Positions 39,246 to 50,099 of a stretch of 64,000 nt of DNA are shown in pieces (position 1 is the stretch's first letter; every line of letters starts with the position of its first letter). Source of the stretch: Ampelomyces quisqualis (Eukaryota > Ascomycota > Dothideomycetes > Pleosporales > Phaeosphaeriaceae); contig JAGTXZ010000018.1 of the NCBI GenBank assembly GCA_018398575.1, positions 2,170,001 through 2,234,000 on the forward strand, in the 5' to 3' direction. The notes under the pieces are model-generated. The model was not told where the DNA came from, did no database searches, and saw nothing but the letters and a program-made list of their open reading frames with translations. Made by a program: the position numbers and the translations under genes.

Positions 39246-40475
39246 AGCCTAGAATTTGTTGTGTAAAGGTGTAATAAAGTTTTTATTGTAATAGAAGTGC
39301 AATAAGGCAATATTTAGGCGTAGTGGTTGTAGTAACGTAGGTGAGGTAGGTGAGGTTTTAGGTGGCAGGGTGAGGTTACGTTTTGGGAGTTGAGCTGCTG
39401 CGCCACTGCCAAGCCGTTGGCGAGTTTTTAGCGTGGCGGGGTGAGGTGTATACACCTTCAGGATCGCAGGCTCAGTGTGACCTGTGGTTGTACAAGTACT
39501 AGGCGCCATTGCACATATCCTGCCTTTCCGCTACAGCCTCCCATCTATCCGATACCTGACTGGATCGACAACAGGGTCTTCGCGACAGCATGTGACTTGG
39601 AAGCCTGCCGGACAGTCATTCCGAACCCTCCTTCAGCAAATGCATGCCTGGGGTCGATTTTGTTGGGACACGGCATCCCTTCTTCCTTGACACAATAGAA
39701 AGGATTGCCTGGAAGGGCCTTGGAACCTAAGGTGGATCAAAGCTTCTGGGAACGAGACAGCCTACATATTGCTGCCTTTGCCTTGTACTGTGAAGATGGA
39801 CACCAGTGTACCAAGGGCATTTGTCGCATGATATGCCTTGGGCTTGCAGCCTGCGATCTTGCAAGACAACACGCACGCTTGTCTTGTCGCATGTGCACGC
39901 GCCTTGCACGGCCTGCTCGAGACTCGTGATCTGGCACTAATGCCTTCGGCTTTGCAAAGACCATGTCTCCACGATAGGCATCAACTATGTAAGATGCCAG
40001 CTGCTACACGACTCACTTGCTTTGACATCTTGATCTTGTTCAGATCGGAGTTCAATACTTGGCTTCCGCCGACATCCCACAGCCGGCTCTCCACCATGCG
40101 AAGGCCGTTCCAAATGTAGCTAGCATCGCCAATTGCAAGCTCTTTCATTGGTCAACGACGTATATTGACGCGTCCCTTCGAACATCTGGTGCTAAAGCTC
40201 TCGTCTCTTGCGTCACAAATGCATCGTGCAGGACTTCGTAGTAGGTGATGGTGCGACTTGGCTTATGCTGAAGGATCTATGTGCGGGGTTGGGTCAAGTA
40301 TTCTGATCCCATATATGTAGGCATCTCGTTGCTGCGCATGAGCTGAGCCATCGACATCTTGTCTTACCAGTTTGCTTTCCTCCAAGATGACCTCAAACAC
40401 ACGGTGTACGCTCTTGGTTCTTGGTAATCGGCCTGCTTGTTCCGATTTGGCATGAGGCTCACTTTAAGCAGCAGC
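39246..40475. other. Transition region from AT-rich block to normal DNA, no clear gene
   Basis: TGA, TGG, TCA and CCA reappear suddenly at about 39,243 and G+C rises. Bases 39,340-39,445 are G-rich on the plus strand (repeated GGTGAGG and GGCGGGGTGAGG words). Several 60-90 codon frames on both strands overlap each other with no protein signature. I expected upstream exons of the b561-type gene here but could not identify them. Confidence 0.4.
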
Positions 40476-41235
40476 GGCGGCCGCAGCATCAGCGCAGTAC
40501 AGCGGACGTTGGGGAGGAGGTAATTACGGAGGTTACGGCGGAGGCGACGACGAAGACAACTACTATGGAGCCAATCAATTCGGACGTAACCGGGGCGGTG
40601 CCTCGCAAGCATTCATCGATAGCCGACAGAAGGTTCTCATCGCACATGGTGTTCTGGCCGCCCTCGCATTCGTGATCCTGTTTCCTGTTGGATCCATCTT
40701 GATTCGACTTGTAACCTTCCGCGGTGTATGGATTATCCACGGCGTCTTCCAGCTGTTTGCGTATATCGTCTACATCGTTGCATTCGGTCTTGGTGTGTGG
40801 ATGGTCAATAACATACCGCACAACCTTCTGGACCATTACCATCCAGTCATTGGCATTCTCGTCTTCGTCCTGTTGTTCTTTCAACCCATTCTGGGATTTG
40901 TCCACCATCTCAAGTTCAAGAAGTACAGTCGCCGCACTATCTGGTCGTACGGCCATCTCTGGCTCGGCCGCATTGTGATCACGCTTGGTATCATCAACGG
41001 TGGGCTGGGTATGCTCCTAGCTTCGGATGCACCTGCTTTTCTCAGCTTTAGACCCACGCAGGGTCAAATCATTGCTTATAGTGTGGTAGCGGGCATCATG
41101 TGGCTCCTTTGGGTTGCGGCCGCGATCATTGGGGAGAGGAGGAGAAAGCAAGCACCTGCTGTCGCTGCGAAGGACGTGGAGCTTGATGACGGATCGCCTC
41201 CACCCTACAAGCATCACAAGTCGCGATTCGCATGA
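40476..41235 (+). CDS. Cytochrome b561-type integral membrane protein, 5' part missing
   Basis: The open frame runs from a probable intron acceptor (TTTAAGCAG, about 40,473) to TGA at 41,233-41,235. An in-frame stop lies just upstream, and the only start-like codon before the membrane part is a GTG, so 5' exons must exist or have been lost. The protein begins with a Gly/Tyr-rich linker (NYGGYGGGDDEDNYYG), then five hydrophobic helices with His residues spaced as haem ligands (AHGVLAALAF, WIIHGVFQ, HYHPVIGIL, YGHLWLGR), and a short cytosolic Lys-rich tail. This is the layout of fungal DOMON-b561 membrane proteins, which move electrons across membranes. The N-terminal DOMON half was not found upstream, next to the RIP block boundary, so it may be a truncated gene. 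Confidence 0.65.
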
Positions 41236-41487
41236 ACACGCGCCTTGTGGTCAAGCGCCTTGAGTCAAAGACTCGATGAACATGGCGTTAGGATAGTATG
41301 CACATGGCTGGTCACGTCCAAATCGAAAGGGCTTGGGTATCTTACATCTCGTATTACATTCAAATCAACATTGACCAAAATTTTTACTCCGATCTCACTT
41401 TCCGCCACATGTAAACAACCCGTCCTCTCCTCACATCGCCTCATAAAGCACCTCTACCACAAACCTATTCACAGCCCAAATTATAGC

Positions 41488-41984
41488 CTAGCCCACCGTT
41501 AGCATTCTGACTGGACACGAGACACCTGTTCCGAGACTTACCGGCAAAAACACATACCACCACGCAGCAATCCACATCGGTCCCTCGGTGTAAACGTACA
41601 CCAAGGCGCAGCATGCCGCCCACGTATCTAGGACTATGCAGCTCGCCACAATGCGCGTCTTATGCCCTAAGAAATATCGCGCCCATCTCCCGTGCCAATG
41701 AGCCACCGAACCTGCCAGAATGATCATACAGAACTATTCGGTCAGTTGCGCGTCGCTGACTGACTCTCAGGGCAGAGACGTACTGGTATGAAGAACAAGC
41801 CAAGTGCGACAATTTGCCTAGTGGTTGCACCGAGCGCTTGGCATGATATGATGAAGAGGATAGACCAGTTCACGGTGGGGCCAGCGAGGACCCAGATTCC
41901 GAACGCGTTGCGTTGCAAGAAAGTGGGGTGACGATTGCGCTGGCGGTCGGCGAGGCTGACGCTGGTGGTAGTTGGCCGGTCCAT
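41488..41984 (-). CDS. Small multi-pass membrane protein, unknown
   Basis: A two-exon gene: ATG at 41,984, exon 1 to 41,784, a 50-nt intron 41,734-41,783 (GTACGT donor, CTGAC branch point, ATAG acceptor), exon 2 to the stop at 41,488. The predicted protein is 148 aa with about four hydrophobic segments (FGIWVLAGPTVNWSILFIIS, IVALGLFFIPFCMIILAG, IVASCIVLDTWAACCALVYV and a Trp-rich one near the C-terminus). The N-terminus is polar with Arg residues. I do not recognise the family. The intron removes the frame change exactly and leaves a continuous hydrophobic segment, which supports the model. Confidence 0.55.
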
Positions 41985-42917
41985 GGGTGACGCGTCGAGG
42001 TGGTCTTCATCAGAGATTTTGGGCGGTTTTTATACGTTTTGTGGGAAGAATTGAAATGCCGGGCGGTCAAAATTGAGTTGAGGGGTGTCGTTGCATGGTA
42101 CTGATCTAGTGCGTCTGCGGTCCCAAGTATTGGTATGACCACCAGCCATGTGCCGAGTGCGAGGGTACAGTGACCGAGTCTTCTTCTTCTTCTTGTTCTT
42201 CTTCAAGACCTAGCCTCACGGCGCGGTACTCAACAAAAAAGAGAAGAGAAGGAACGCGCATCTCACAAAGATAGAGATGACGCGCTCAGAAGCTGCGCGA
42301 ACGCAACATCTGCCCGAGCGACCTAGGCTTACTAGACATTCGCTGCAGTATGACCAAAGAAAGAGTGGTATGAAAACCACGCATTTCCTGGCTGGACAGA
42401 CTCAGGTTGGACCTGAATTCCTGTCGCTGGCAACCCGCCTTGCTGGTCATTGCCTTACCCTACAACCCGGACTTACGGACATTTGTAGTATTGGTCTTCC
42501 GAAGCCCCAGACTTACTGGACCGCTTCGTAAACCATGATGTTGCGCAGGAAACAAAAGAATACCTGAGGCGGTTAGTTGTTGAAGGTGGATGGGTGGGGT
42601 GGTGGTAGACTCACACTGCGCGACTAGAAGAGGAGAGGAGAAGAGTGTGAGAGCGCGGGCGATATTTTATGTGTGAGAGGTAGCTTGGCACCGCTAGGAA
42701 CCAGCGAGACACGTGCTCCGGCCAGGCAGACGTGCGCAATTGCGGGTGAAACGTCATATCACGTGCTACGTGACAAACGCGACTCTCCACCACCCCGACT
42801 CTCACTTAGCGCGCGTCGCCACTGTTCACGAATTGAAGTCCTCGAAAGCTCTTCTCTTACTACACCCTATTAACTCTCCTCTAAACCACCACACATATAT
42901 TCGCACGCACTCACACA
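41985..42917. other. Intergenic, divergent promoter-like region
   Basis: Contains CT-rich tracts (about 42,181-42,205) and GAAGAAG-type simple sequence, typical of promoter/5' UTR regions. Overlapping 60-85 codon frames on both strands show no coding signature. Confidence 0.35.
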
Positions 42918-43067
42918 ATGCATCGCGACGACGACAACACCAACATGTCCGTGGACACTGTCGGGGCTGACCTGTGCCGTAACCTCCTGCCCGCCAGTAG
43001 CTGGCAGCCTGGATTCATCACATCAACCATTCTGAAGCCACGAACACCTCAAGCCTTTCCGCGATGA
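42918..43067 (+). CDS. Short ORF, possibly the start of a disrupted gene
   Basis: A 49-codon frame beginning MHRDDDNTNMSVDTVGADL. It is preceded by a plausible C/A-rich fungal 5' UTR (ACACATATATTCGCACGC). It ends about 75 bp before the inverted repeat at 43,141, so a longer gene may have been cut by that element. No family recognised; may equally be non-coding. Confidence 0.22.
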   Translation: MHRDDDNTNMSVDTVGADLCRNLLPASSWQPGFITSTILKPRTPQAFPR

Positions 43068-43140
43068 CAGATGTGCTCAAGGGAAGCTGCTATCCCTATG
43101 GGAGAAGGAGGTAATTGGTAGCTTGTTTACCGGCCTGATA

Positions 43141-43255
43141 CCGTGCTCGTGCCCGTGACGATTGGATTCGCGTGGCGATTGCCAAAAGTCTTAAGTTGGT
43201 AGTTTGGTGTTTAGCAATCGCCACGCGAATCCAATCGTCACGGGCACGGGCACGG
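43141..43255. repeat. Large near-perfect inverted repeat (42-bp arms)
   Basis: Arms 43,141-43,182 and 43,214-43,255 are reverse complements with one mismatch (41/42) around a 31-bp spacer. Arms contain GTGCCCGTGACG and GATTGGATTCGCGTGG. Either the fold-back end of a DNA transposon or two terminal inverted repeats brought together by internal deletion. The right arm leads directly into TATA-containing DNA and the degraded frame below. Confidence 0.9.
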
Positions 43256-44070
43256 TAGGACTAACGTGTAGCTATTTAAGCGGCTCCTACAGAGTCTGCT
43301 TCTCACTTTCTTTAATCACAACTTTATAAATGCTTTGTATTATAACTATAACACTGTTTTGCTTGCTCTCTACACCACACAACTCTTAGCTAACGCCAGG
43401 GCTCTAGGGCCTGTTAGCAAGCTCAATTAGTGGATAGACAACGTCAAGCACAGCTCAGTCCAGGACGTGCGTAAAATAGCTCTTGAGTTGTCCGAGGAAT
43501 ACTTTGTCGCCAAAGAACAGTTGCAAAACGCTCTCAGAGAGGCCTTCCTGTCTGTAGGATTTATCCTGCCGTTAGAAAAAGGCAAGTCAACTCCTATGCT
43601 GCTATGCACTCAGCTGGCGTCTATCTAGACACAAGCTAATTTAAAATATAGCTAGCCGCCCACAAACGTTGTTGCGCAACCTTGTTACCACAGAGTTCTT
43701 TAGTAACGCTAGCAGACTAGCAGCTAAGAACATAGCAATTATTTCCAAGGCTACACAGAACAGCTTACAGCAATTCCGCAATGTAGTCTGTGCAGGTTAG
43801 GCTCTAAATTTTCTGCCGCCTGCAAAGCCTTTTGCGTCTAAGCTCTTAATATATAATCTTACTACAAGTCTTGTTTAGATTGCGCTTTCACGCAAGACAA
43901 GCGTCGCATTAGAAATCTAGGGATTAGATCAGGCAGGGTTAGCGAACAAAAAAATACAACAACTGCTATTAGTTATAACTATTGTTGATGCAATAGCCGT
44001 TGCTATTAAAAGCTTATTTTGTATACATAAGGCTAAACTCAACCTGTGCGCAGAGCTGTATAGTATAATC
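43256..44070 (+). pseudogene. Degraded transposon-like coding remnant next to the inverted repeat
   Basis: After the right arm come a TATTTAAG promoter-like motif and a frame at about 43,400-43,640 reading KIALELSEEYFVAKEQLQNA and LREAFLSVGFILPL, broken by single TAG codons that fit Gln. Downstream more Gln/Leu-rich frame pieces continue to about 44,000. Composition is intermediate and mildly RIP-like. It looks like the 5' half of a mobile-element gene or a helical N-terminal domain; no transposase motif recognised. Confidence 0.4.
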
Positions 44071-45248
44071 TATGCTAGCTTTGTACCTTTGCGCACCGGC
44101 AGCCCTGCCAGCTGGACCATAGACGCCTCCGGCGCCGCCATTTTGCGATCGCTGTCTCCATAGATTAGCTGGGCGGAGGTGTAGGCGTCTAGTGTGAGAA
44201 TACGTGTAAGAAGACCTGGTCGCGGTGTACAAAGATCAAATCGCGGGCCTGTGTTTCGCGAATAAGGACGAGATAAAAGGCATACTAGTAGGAAAAGCTA
44301 AGGTGCAGCAAAATGACGGCGAGAAGATGGAGCCGTAGAACAACATCTTCGCATGAAATCACACTGGGAGGATACTTAGAGTAACAAATTGGATGCGCAG
44401 AGAAGTGAAGGACAGCATAGCTGGGTTGAGATAGCCTCAGGTAGACGAAGGCATTATGTAGGGTACTGAATATCCTGACGCTGTTTCAAAGAAACAAACA
44501 CCCATTCGATAAAAACACTTGATCTACATATGACTCTATAACATCGACATGTTAGAACAGAAGGAAGTACTGATGACTTCTAGGCGTGTCTATTGCGCTG
44601 GCGATGTGTGAATCTAAGGAAGTGGAGAGTAGACAGAAAACTGCTTGTAGTCTGCACCTACCGTACTTGAGTAATCCAATCTTGGATGTAAGAAGAAGTG
44701 ATATCCTCAGAAAGAAGACAACTAAACCTCTTGAGTCATTTCAGTGTTCTAGAGTTGATGCGCTTGCACAGCGACGAATCAAGGTCCCAGGGCGAATTCA
44801 AGGCAGCATCCTAAATTCCGCCGTATCATGTATGCTGGCAGCCGCCCGGGACCATGAATGGGGTCTGTCACAGTGAGTTCCGCGCTGACAGCCGATGGCG
44901 CTGCAGGACTCGGTCTCGAGTGGGCATGAACGATGCCGATGCGGGCGCTCAGAAGAATCATACAGGCCTGAGCGATAATAAATCATCGCGATGTTGTATT
45001 CTTTCATAAACTCCTATGGCGATGATGGTTTGTCTGCTTTATCGCGATGCCGCTGAGCCAAAATTGGAGGACGCGTTCAGCCGCACACGCTAGAGTATGC
45101 AATGTCATGCACTTCCAAGGTTCCCACAGGCTACAGCCGCAGCTCAGCCTACATAAACTTCGTTGAGCTCGACATCGCTAGCCTTCTCTACACACACACT
45201 TGAGCTTTACGCAAATATTTCAGAGATATCCGTCCCTGACGTATCGAG
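44071..45248. other. Intergenic region without clear gene
   Basis: Normal base composition. Open frames of 60-96 codons on both strands overlap and lack a signature. The last about 100 bp (ACATAAAC, then CT-rich TTCTCTACACACACAC) look like the core promoter and 5' UTR of the CorA-like gene. Confidence 0.35.
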
Positions 45249-47191
45249 ATGGCGTTGCCACCGGAATTCCAAAAGTCCTACCGAGACAGGCTTCAGTACC
45301 CAATGAGCCTAATGCCTAGCAGGACTGTGGTTTATAGCACGAAGTTGAAATCCTATCTGAAGCGCCTAGAAGATGTAGAGTCAGATCTATGTCTTACCGA
45401 TGGAAACGACGATGTTAGTAGCGTTTTCGAAGTCCCGATCATCGATTTGGCAACCGCAAACGGAAAAGGTGAGCCTATAATAATTAATGGGAGTCACGCC
45501 GAACCTAGCATTGATGGATCGCAGCTTCACAGAAGCAATACCTTCACTCTCCCGCCAAACTTACCAAATGGCTCGGCATAGAGCTGGTCTCTGATCCAAA
45601 TGACCCGGAAATCCAACAGCTGGTTGCAAAGAAAGAAGACCCGAAATGTCGTTTCATGTACGTGTAGTGGAGCTCGATCAAAGATGCTAACTGACTAGGT
45701 TAGATATCTGTACGGCCAACACTCGCGGGACAAGCTCAAAATCACCCGCAACAGCCTCGCAGAGATCCTGACTTATCATCAGGTCATGCCGACGTATCTG
45801 GACTTCATGCTTGTGTTTGGAGCACGGAGTGACCGAAATGATCTCCGCTTCAGTGGTTTTCGTGAGCATGTCAGTTTGATAACGCCGGCAGCGACTCCTC
45901 CAATCAAATCGCTAGGAAGAAGTGGCAGGCTCTTTCAGCTGTGCTACAACCTCAAGAACGTTCGCTTCAAAAGGAGGAGTGGCGATGAATTGAAGCTCGA
46001 CGAGTGGTCAATCAGCCAGACCGCTGTCTACCATCAATTCGATGTCGAGAATGGATCCGCTCTTTGGATCGTTACGAAAGGGGGTGATGACTTGCTAGAT
46101 CAGTATGAAGAGCTGGTTGGGCCTGGTGGCAGACCAGGAGATAGACAATTCGGGGACTTGGGCTCATGTTTCAAGTCTAGTCTCGCCACACATCTGCTCT
46201 TCTGCCACTGGTCCACAGAAGATTGGCGCCAGTACATTCAGTGGCTCGAGGAGGTGTTGTATCGCGAGGTAGGTTGCAGCGTGCCTTGGTGTCATTTGAA
46301 CTGGGATTGACACACGCAGAATTCCTCTGCCATATTTATGCACGATATACAATACCTTCAACTATGGCGGGATAGAGCAAACGAAGCCGTGCTGCTACTA
46401 GGAATCAACCTGGAGATCTTGAGATCATTGCGTGCGTTCTATCACGGCCTAGCTGAACGGAAATATTTCCCCGCCACTCTGAAGGCTACATGTGAAGAGG
46501 AGTCACGACATTTTGTGTCTCAGCTAGACGACATAATCAGCGACTTCAGCATGCAGACTGCAAGGGTAAAGCTTCTGATGGATATCATTTCCGACAGGAA
46601 AGAGCTTGTCTTGAATTATTTACAGGCTCAGCTTGCTGATCTTAACGGGAGCATGGCGCGAGAAGCCGTAGTTATGCGCATTGTGACGATAGTGACCCTG
46701 ATATACCTCCCGGCTACATTCACATCTGTAAGTTGACCCGATGCAATACAAACATCTTTTCTCTTTATTGACTGACGATACAGACTTTCTTCAGCACTGA
46801 TGTAGTCAAATATCAAGATACTACTGAAGCTGACGGGACAACTTTCTCGAAACTTGCTCTGATGCGATGGCTTCAAGTCACTTTACCACTTACTGCGATC
46901 ACGCTGTTCGTGGCATGGTTGGCCTACAAAATGAACGACACATCTCGAACGGGCATGAATATCTTTGAGCGCATCAAGAGCTTCTCCACCCCCGCGAAGC
47001 CTCATCTTATGCCACGTAGGGCGCAAGGGCGAGCCCAGCTGCACAGCGACCATGACCACGCTGGAAATCTGAAACACCGGATTGCTAGAAATCTCGCCAC
47101 GGTGATTCAGCCAGGTTCGTGGGGACAAAGTCGTGGCTCTTCCCTGCCACTACATACTATCAAAGAGGCTACACTGCCAGGCCAGGTATAA
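45249..47191 (+). CDS. CorA-like Mg2+ transporter family protein
   Basis: Five exons: 45,249-45,468, 45,525-45,657, 45,704-46,268, 46,320-46,727 and 46,784-47,191, giving 577 aa. All four introns are 46-56 nt with GTGAGC, GTACGT, GTAGGT and GTAAGT donors. Intron 2 must end at GTTAG to give CRFIYLYGQHSR, a motif typical of this fungal family. The long N-terminal cytosolic part carries the family blocks (SRDKLKITR, MPTYLDFMLVFG). The C-terminus has a helical region and two membrane helices (about residues 421-446, ending YLPATFTSTFF, and 471-492, WLQVTLPLTAITLFVAWLAY), then a basic tail. The canonical GMN tripeptide of CorA is absent, as in many fungal CorA/ZntB-like proteins, so transport of Mg2+ is not established. 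Confidence 0.85.
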
Positions 47192-47676
47192 CCCGCGATC
47201 GGCCACATGCAGAACTTACAGACAGGTGTCTGGAAGACTGGGACGACTTTGAATACTCTAAGCAGCAATATAGTAGCTCAAACGAGCTCCTGTTAGGGTT
47301 AGGGTACACTAAAATATGACTTGACGTGTAGCCATCCGATGAAGAATTACTGCTCCCTTTGGCAACGACGACATGGTTCTCGACATATTGGCACAAGCTG
47401 GTTCTTCAGATGTACTTGGCTGTGCAATTTTCTAACCGCTATCAATCCTTGCATACCAAGTGTCTCGAACCTTCAGGCCGTGAAAGGGAATATCAGGTAC
47501 TGAACCAGAAGCCCGACAATGCTGGGTAGAAGTATTGACATACGTCATTAACAAAAAAACAAACTCTCACACTTATCACTACCACAACATGTGGGTCGAC
47601 TAGTCTACGATCCCGCGCTCGAGGTCTAGCGTAGCCCTCCTTTCACTCTCACAGTACTTGATTAACTGTTAGCGCT
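47192..47676. other. Intergenic 3' region
   Basis: No gene seen. Two TTAGGG units in tandem at 47,293-47,304; too short to be a telomere remnant with confidence. Confidence 0.3.
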
Positions 47677-47922
47677 ATGGTGAGGGATAATGCGATGTTG
47701 AGGGGGCAGGCGAAAGTGCTCGAAGAGAGGGTTGAGGAGTTGGAGGGCAAGATTGCTGGTGGGCTGGGGGATGGGTCTGAGGTGCATGGGCAGTCTACGG
47801 CGGATGCGTCGGGTTCGTCCGAGACTGCTGGTGATGAGGATGTGGAGGGTGTTGGCGAGGGCGGCGGAGAGGTTGTGATGGGTGTCGGGGCAAGAGCGAG
47901 GATGGAGGGGTGTGGAGGATAG
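47677..47922 (+). CDS. Possible short coiled-coil fragment
   Basis: An 81-codon frame whose first part (LRGQAKVLEERVEELEGKIA) has strong leucine heptads followed by an acidic Gly/Glu/Val-rich tail. It starts with GTG in this frame and no clear upstream exon was found. The opposite strand has a Pro/Ser-rich 140-codon frame, so coding assignment is uncertain. It may be a remnant of a longer coiled-coil protein. Confidence 0.25.
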   Translation: MVRDNAMLRGQAKVLEERVEELEGKIAGGLGDGSEVHGQSTADASGSSETAGDEDVEGVGEGGGEVVMGVGARARMEGCGG

Positions 47923-48564
47923 GATGGAGGTCGTGTAGCACGGAGAGAATTTTGTGCGAGGGTGTTGAAGATACCTGTGATGTTTGGCGGTAAGATTGGA
48001 GATTTGACGTCTCGCTGTGGAGAGCCAGGTAGGCTACTAGATGCCATCGGAGCCGAGTAACGATGTAGCATGTTGGATCAAAGTTTAAGGATAATAAAGA
48101 AGCCTACCGATGTGCACTCTGTAAGCTCGGAGTATCTTAAACATTCCTTGGCAACAGACGCTCCATGCATCGTGTTGCACAAGCGCTTCGTTGGACTGAG
48201 TCGGCAACGATGACTTGAAATTTTGAACGTGTCTGGAGGCCACCATGACTTTTTGGTAGCACGGAGTGATCAGGGATGGGGCGTTAGAGCCAAAAGGATG
48301 ATACATAGCGATGGCGTTTTGGCGTTGTATACCCCTAGAGGGTCGACACATTTAGTTTGAGTCGACAATGCATGATACGTGACCTTGATGCTTTGAATAC
48401 CCTGAAGATAATCTGGCTATTGCCGAGAGGGTAAGAGGATAGAACAGGTATCTTAATAGATCGTTACATAAATATGCATCCCCAGTCGAGCTGGAGGAGT
48501 TCGAATGAGCCAAACCAATAGACAGGGTTATATTCGTCAAGCTGAAATAAAACGAGCGCACACT
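47923..48564. other. Intergenic, no gene seen
   Basis: Short overlapping frames on the minus strand (48,085-48,561) show no protein signature. It is probably 3' flanking sequence of the peroxin gene. Confidence 0.3.
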
Positions 48565-49924
48565 TCACTCGCGACCGCCGACTCGTCGCTCATAATCGTC
48601 TGTGAGCCTTGAAGCATCAACGACCTCGACGCCCTTGCCGAGACCGACCATGTCGGCGCTTTCCCACCATTTCGAGACCGAGTGCTCTGTCGACTTGCCC
48701 TTGCTGGTGCTGTGGCCCTCGTCGTCCGTGTCTACAAGTCCGCCGAGGCCTGTGCCGTCACTGCCGACAATGACAATAGTTTGGCCAACCCAGCGCTTGA
48801 TGTCTTGGATGTTGCTGCCGCTCACGCCGCTAAGAGCGTCGACAACATAGACAAGTTCGGGGCCGATATGGCGTAGCATGTGAATGAAGCCGCTGGGCTG
48901 GCTGAAGGGCATGATCATGGCTGGGTTCTCGACGAGGCGGAGAGCTTGGGCGTGGAGTGTGTTCCAGAGGATGTTGTCTGAGCTGCGGGCGGAGAGCGCG
49001 GGCGTGTAGACGGTGTGCTCCTCGGGATGGGGATCGATGGATTGCAGCTCTTCGCCGGGCGTGCGTGCGGGAGTAGAAATGGCAGAGTACGAGTCGCCGA
49101 GGGAGGAAGTGCCAGCACGTGATTGTGGGCGAGAGCGGAGGGACGGCGAGTAGATGAGAACGAAGAGCTTGGTGTGGTTGAAGTCGGTGTCAGGGAGGTG
49201 GGACAGAATGGTCTGGAGAGGTTAGCAGGGGGGTTGAAGATGGGGTCTGAGGACATGCGGCATTCTCTGAGCGATAGGAGCCACCATCGTCGTGGCTGTC
49301 CATGAGCGACTCGGCCGAGACGACCAACACAACCGTCTTTCGCTTGCCGCCCGTTGGTGGGTTCTTCACAGAGGCGGAAAACGACCTCGTCTGGGTATCG
49401 ACAGCAGCCCTGCTCTGCGCGGACTGGGCCTCGACGTTGCGCCGTATGGCGGCCTCCTCGCTCCATCTGCTGTGGTCGCCGTAATCGTCCCTGTCTTCCT
49501 CGCGGATGCTGGCCAGCGCGGCGCCCGCCGCAGCGCCCGCAGCGGCCCATCCGGCGGCCGTCTTCTTGCTCACGGTGTCGAAAAGCTGCTGCGGGCTGGG
49601 TGTCCTTCGGATGATGCCCTGAGCACGTGACAGAAGGTCCTGGTCGTCGTCGTCCCTGGCCGCGCCCGACGTCATGGCGTCGCGCGAGCCCTGCGGGCCT
49701 ACAGGCGCCTTTCCATGCGACTTCTCTCGGCTGCTGTCCTCGCCATAGCTCAGGTCGTCGTCGGACGAGGCATTCTCGTGGTCTTCACGCGCGGACCACA
49801 CCCATGCGGCCAGCCCAGCGGTCGCAACAACAACAGTCAGCGTGAGCGGCACCCAGTACCCGAGCGTGTGCCGGCGGCTGGCTGTGTTCTGGCGGCGGTC
49901 GTAGCGGTCGTAGTGGAAGCTCAT
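48565..49924 (-). CDS. Pex22-like peroxisomal biogenesis protein
   Basis: Two exons on the minus strand: 49,924-49,259 and 49,212-48,565, 437 aa. Start chosen at MSFHYDRYDRRQ, since the longer frame upstream overlaps the divergent gene. Near the N-terminus is one membrane helix (HTLGYWVPLTLTVVVATAGL, about residues 19-43) followed by an acidic/Ser-rich stretch. Then come the conserved blocks RTPSPQQLFDTVSKK, SIREEDRDDYGDHSRWSEEA, KRKTVVLVVSA, ILSHLPDTDF, LFVLIYSP, MIMPFSQPSGFIHMLRHIGP and VDALSG. These match the filamentous-fungal Pex22-like family; Pex22 anchors the ubiquitin-conjugating enzyme Pex4 at the peroxisome membrane. The 46-nt intron has a GC donor (see the regulatory entry). The two halves join in frame only with this intron. 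Confidence 0.85.
49213..49258 (-). other. GC-AG intron in the Pex22-like gene
   Basis: 46 nt on the minus strand: donor GCATGT, branch point GCTAAC, acceptor CTCCAG. The GT donors nearby (GTGGCT, GTCCTC) are in the wrong phase. Only the GC donor joins SENA to TILSHLPD, restoring the conserved A-x-ILSHLP block of the family. Confidence 0.7.
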
Positions 49925-50099
49925 GATTCGTGCTTTTTTATCGCATGGCAGGGCGCGTGGGCGGTGGAGGAGGCGTCGCCGGCGGTTGACCGCCGTGTTG
50001 TTGTCCTGGGTCGGAGCCGGCGCGCGAGTCATGCTCTTCAGATTTCGGCGGCAGCGGGGTGACTCTTGCGACGCCCGCAATAGCACAACCACCACCACA
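49925..50099. promoter_or_regulatory. Bidirectional promoter, peroxin / eIF2B gamma
   Basis: Only 175 bp separate the two divergent start codons, so both core promoters must lie here or overlap the coding regions. Leader sequence before 50,100 is rich in CAACCACCACCACAA. Confidence 0.6.

Noticed and set aside
40489..40956. 155-codon minus-strand ORF
   Set aside because: Shadow of the b561-type coding region.
47293..47304. Interstitial telomere repeat
   Set aside because: Only two TTAGGG units; expected by chance in 64 kb.
47649..48071. 140-codon Pro/Ser-rich minus-strand ORF
   Set aside because: Low-complexity complement of the plus-strand coiled-coil frame; no promoter or domain.
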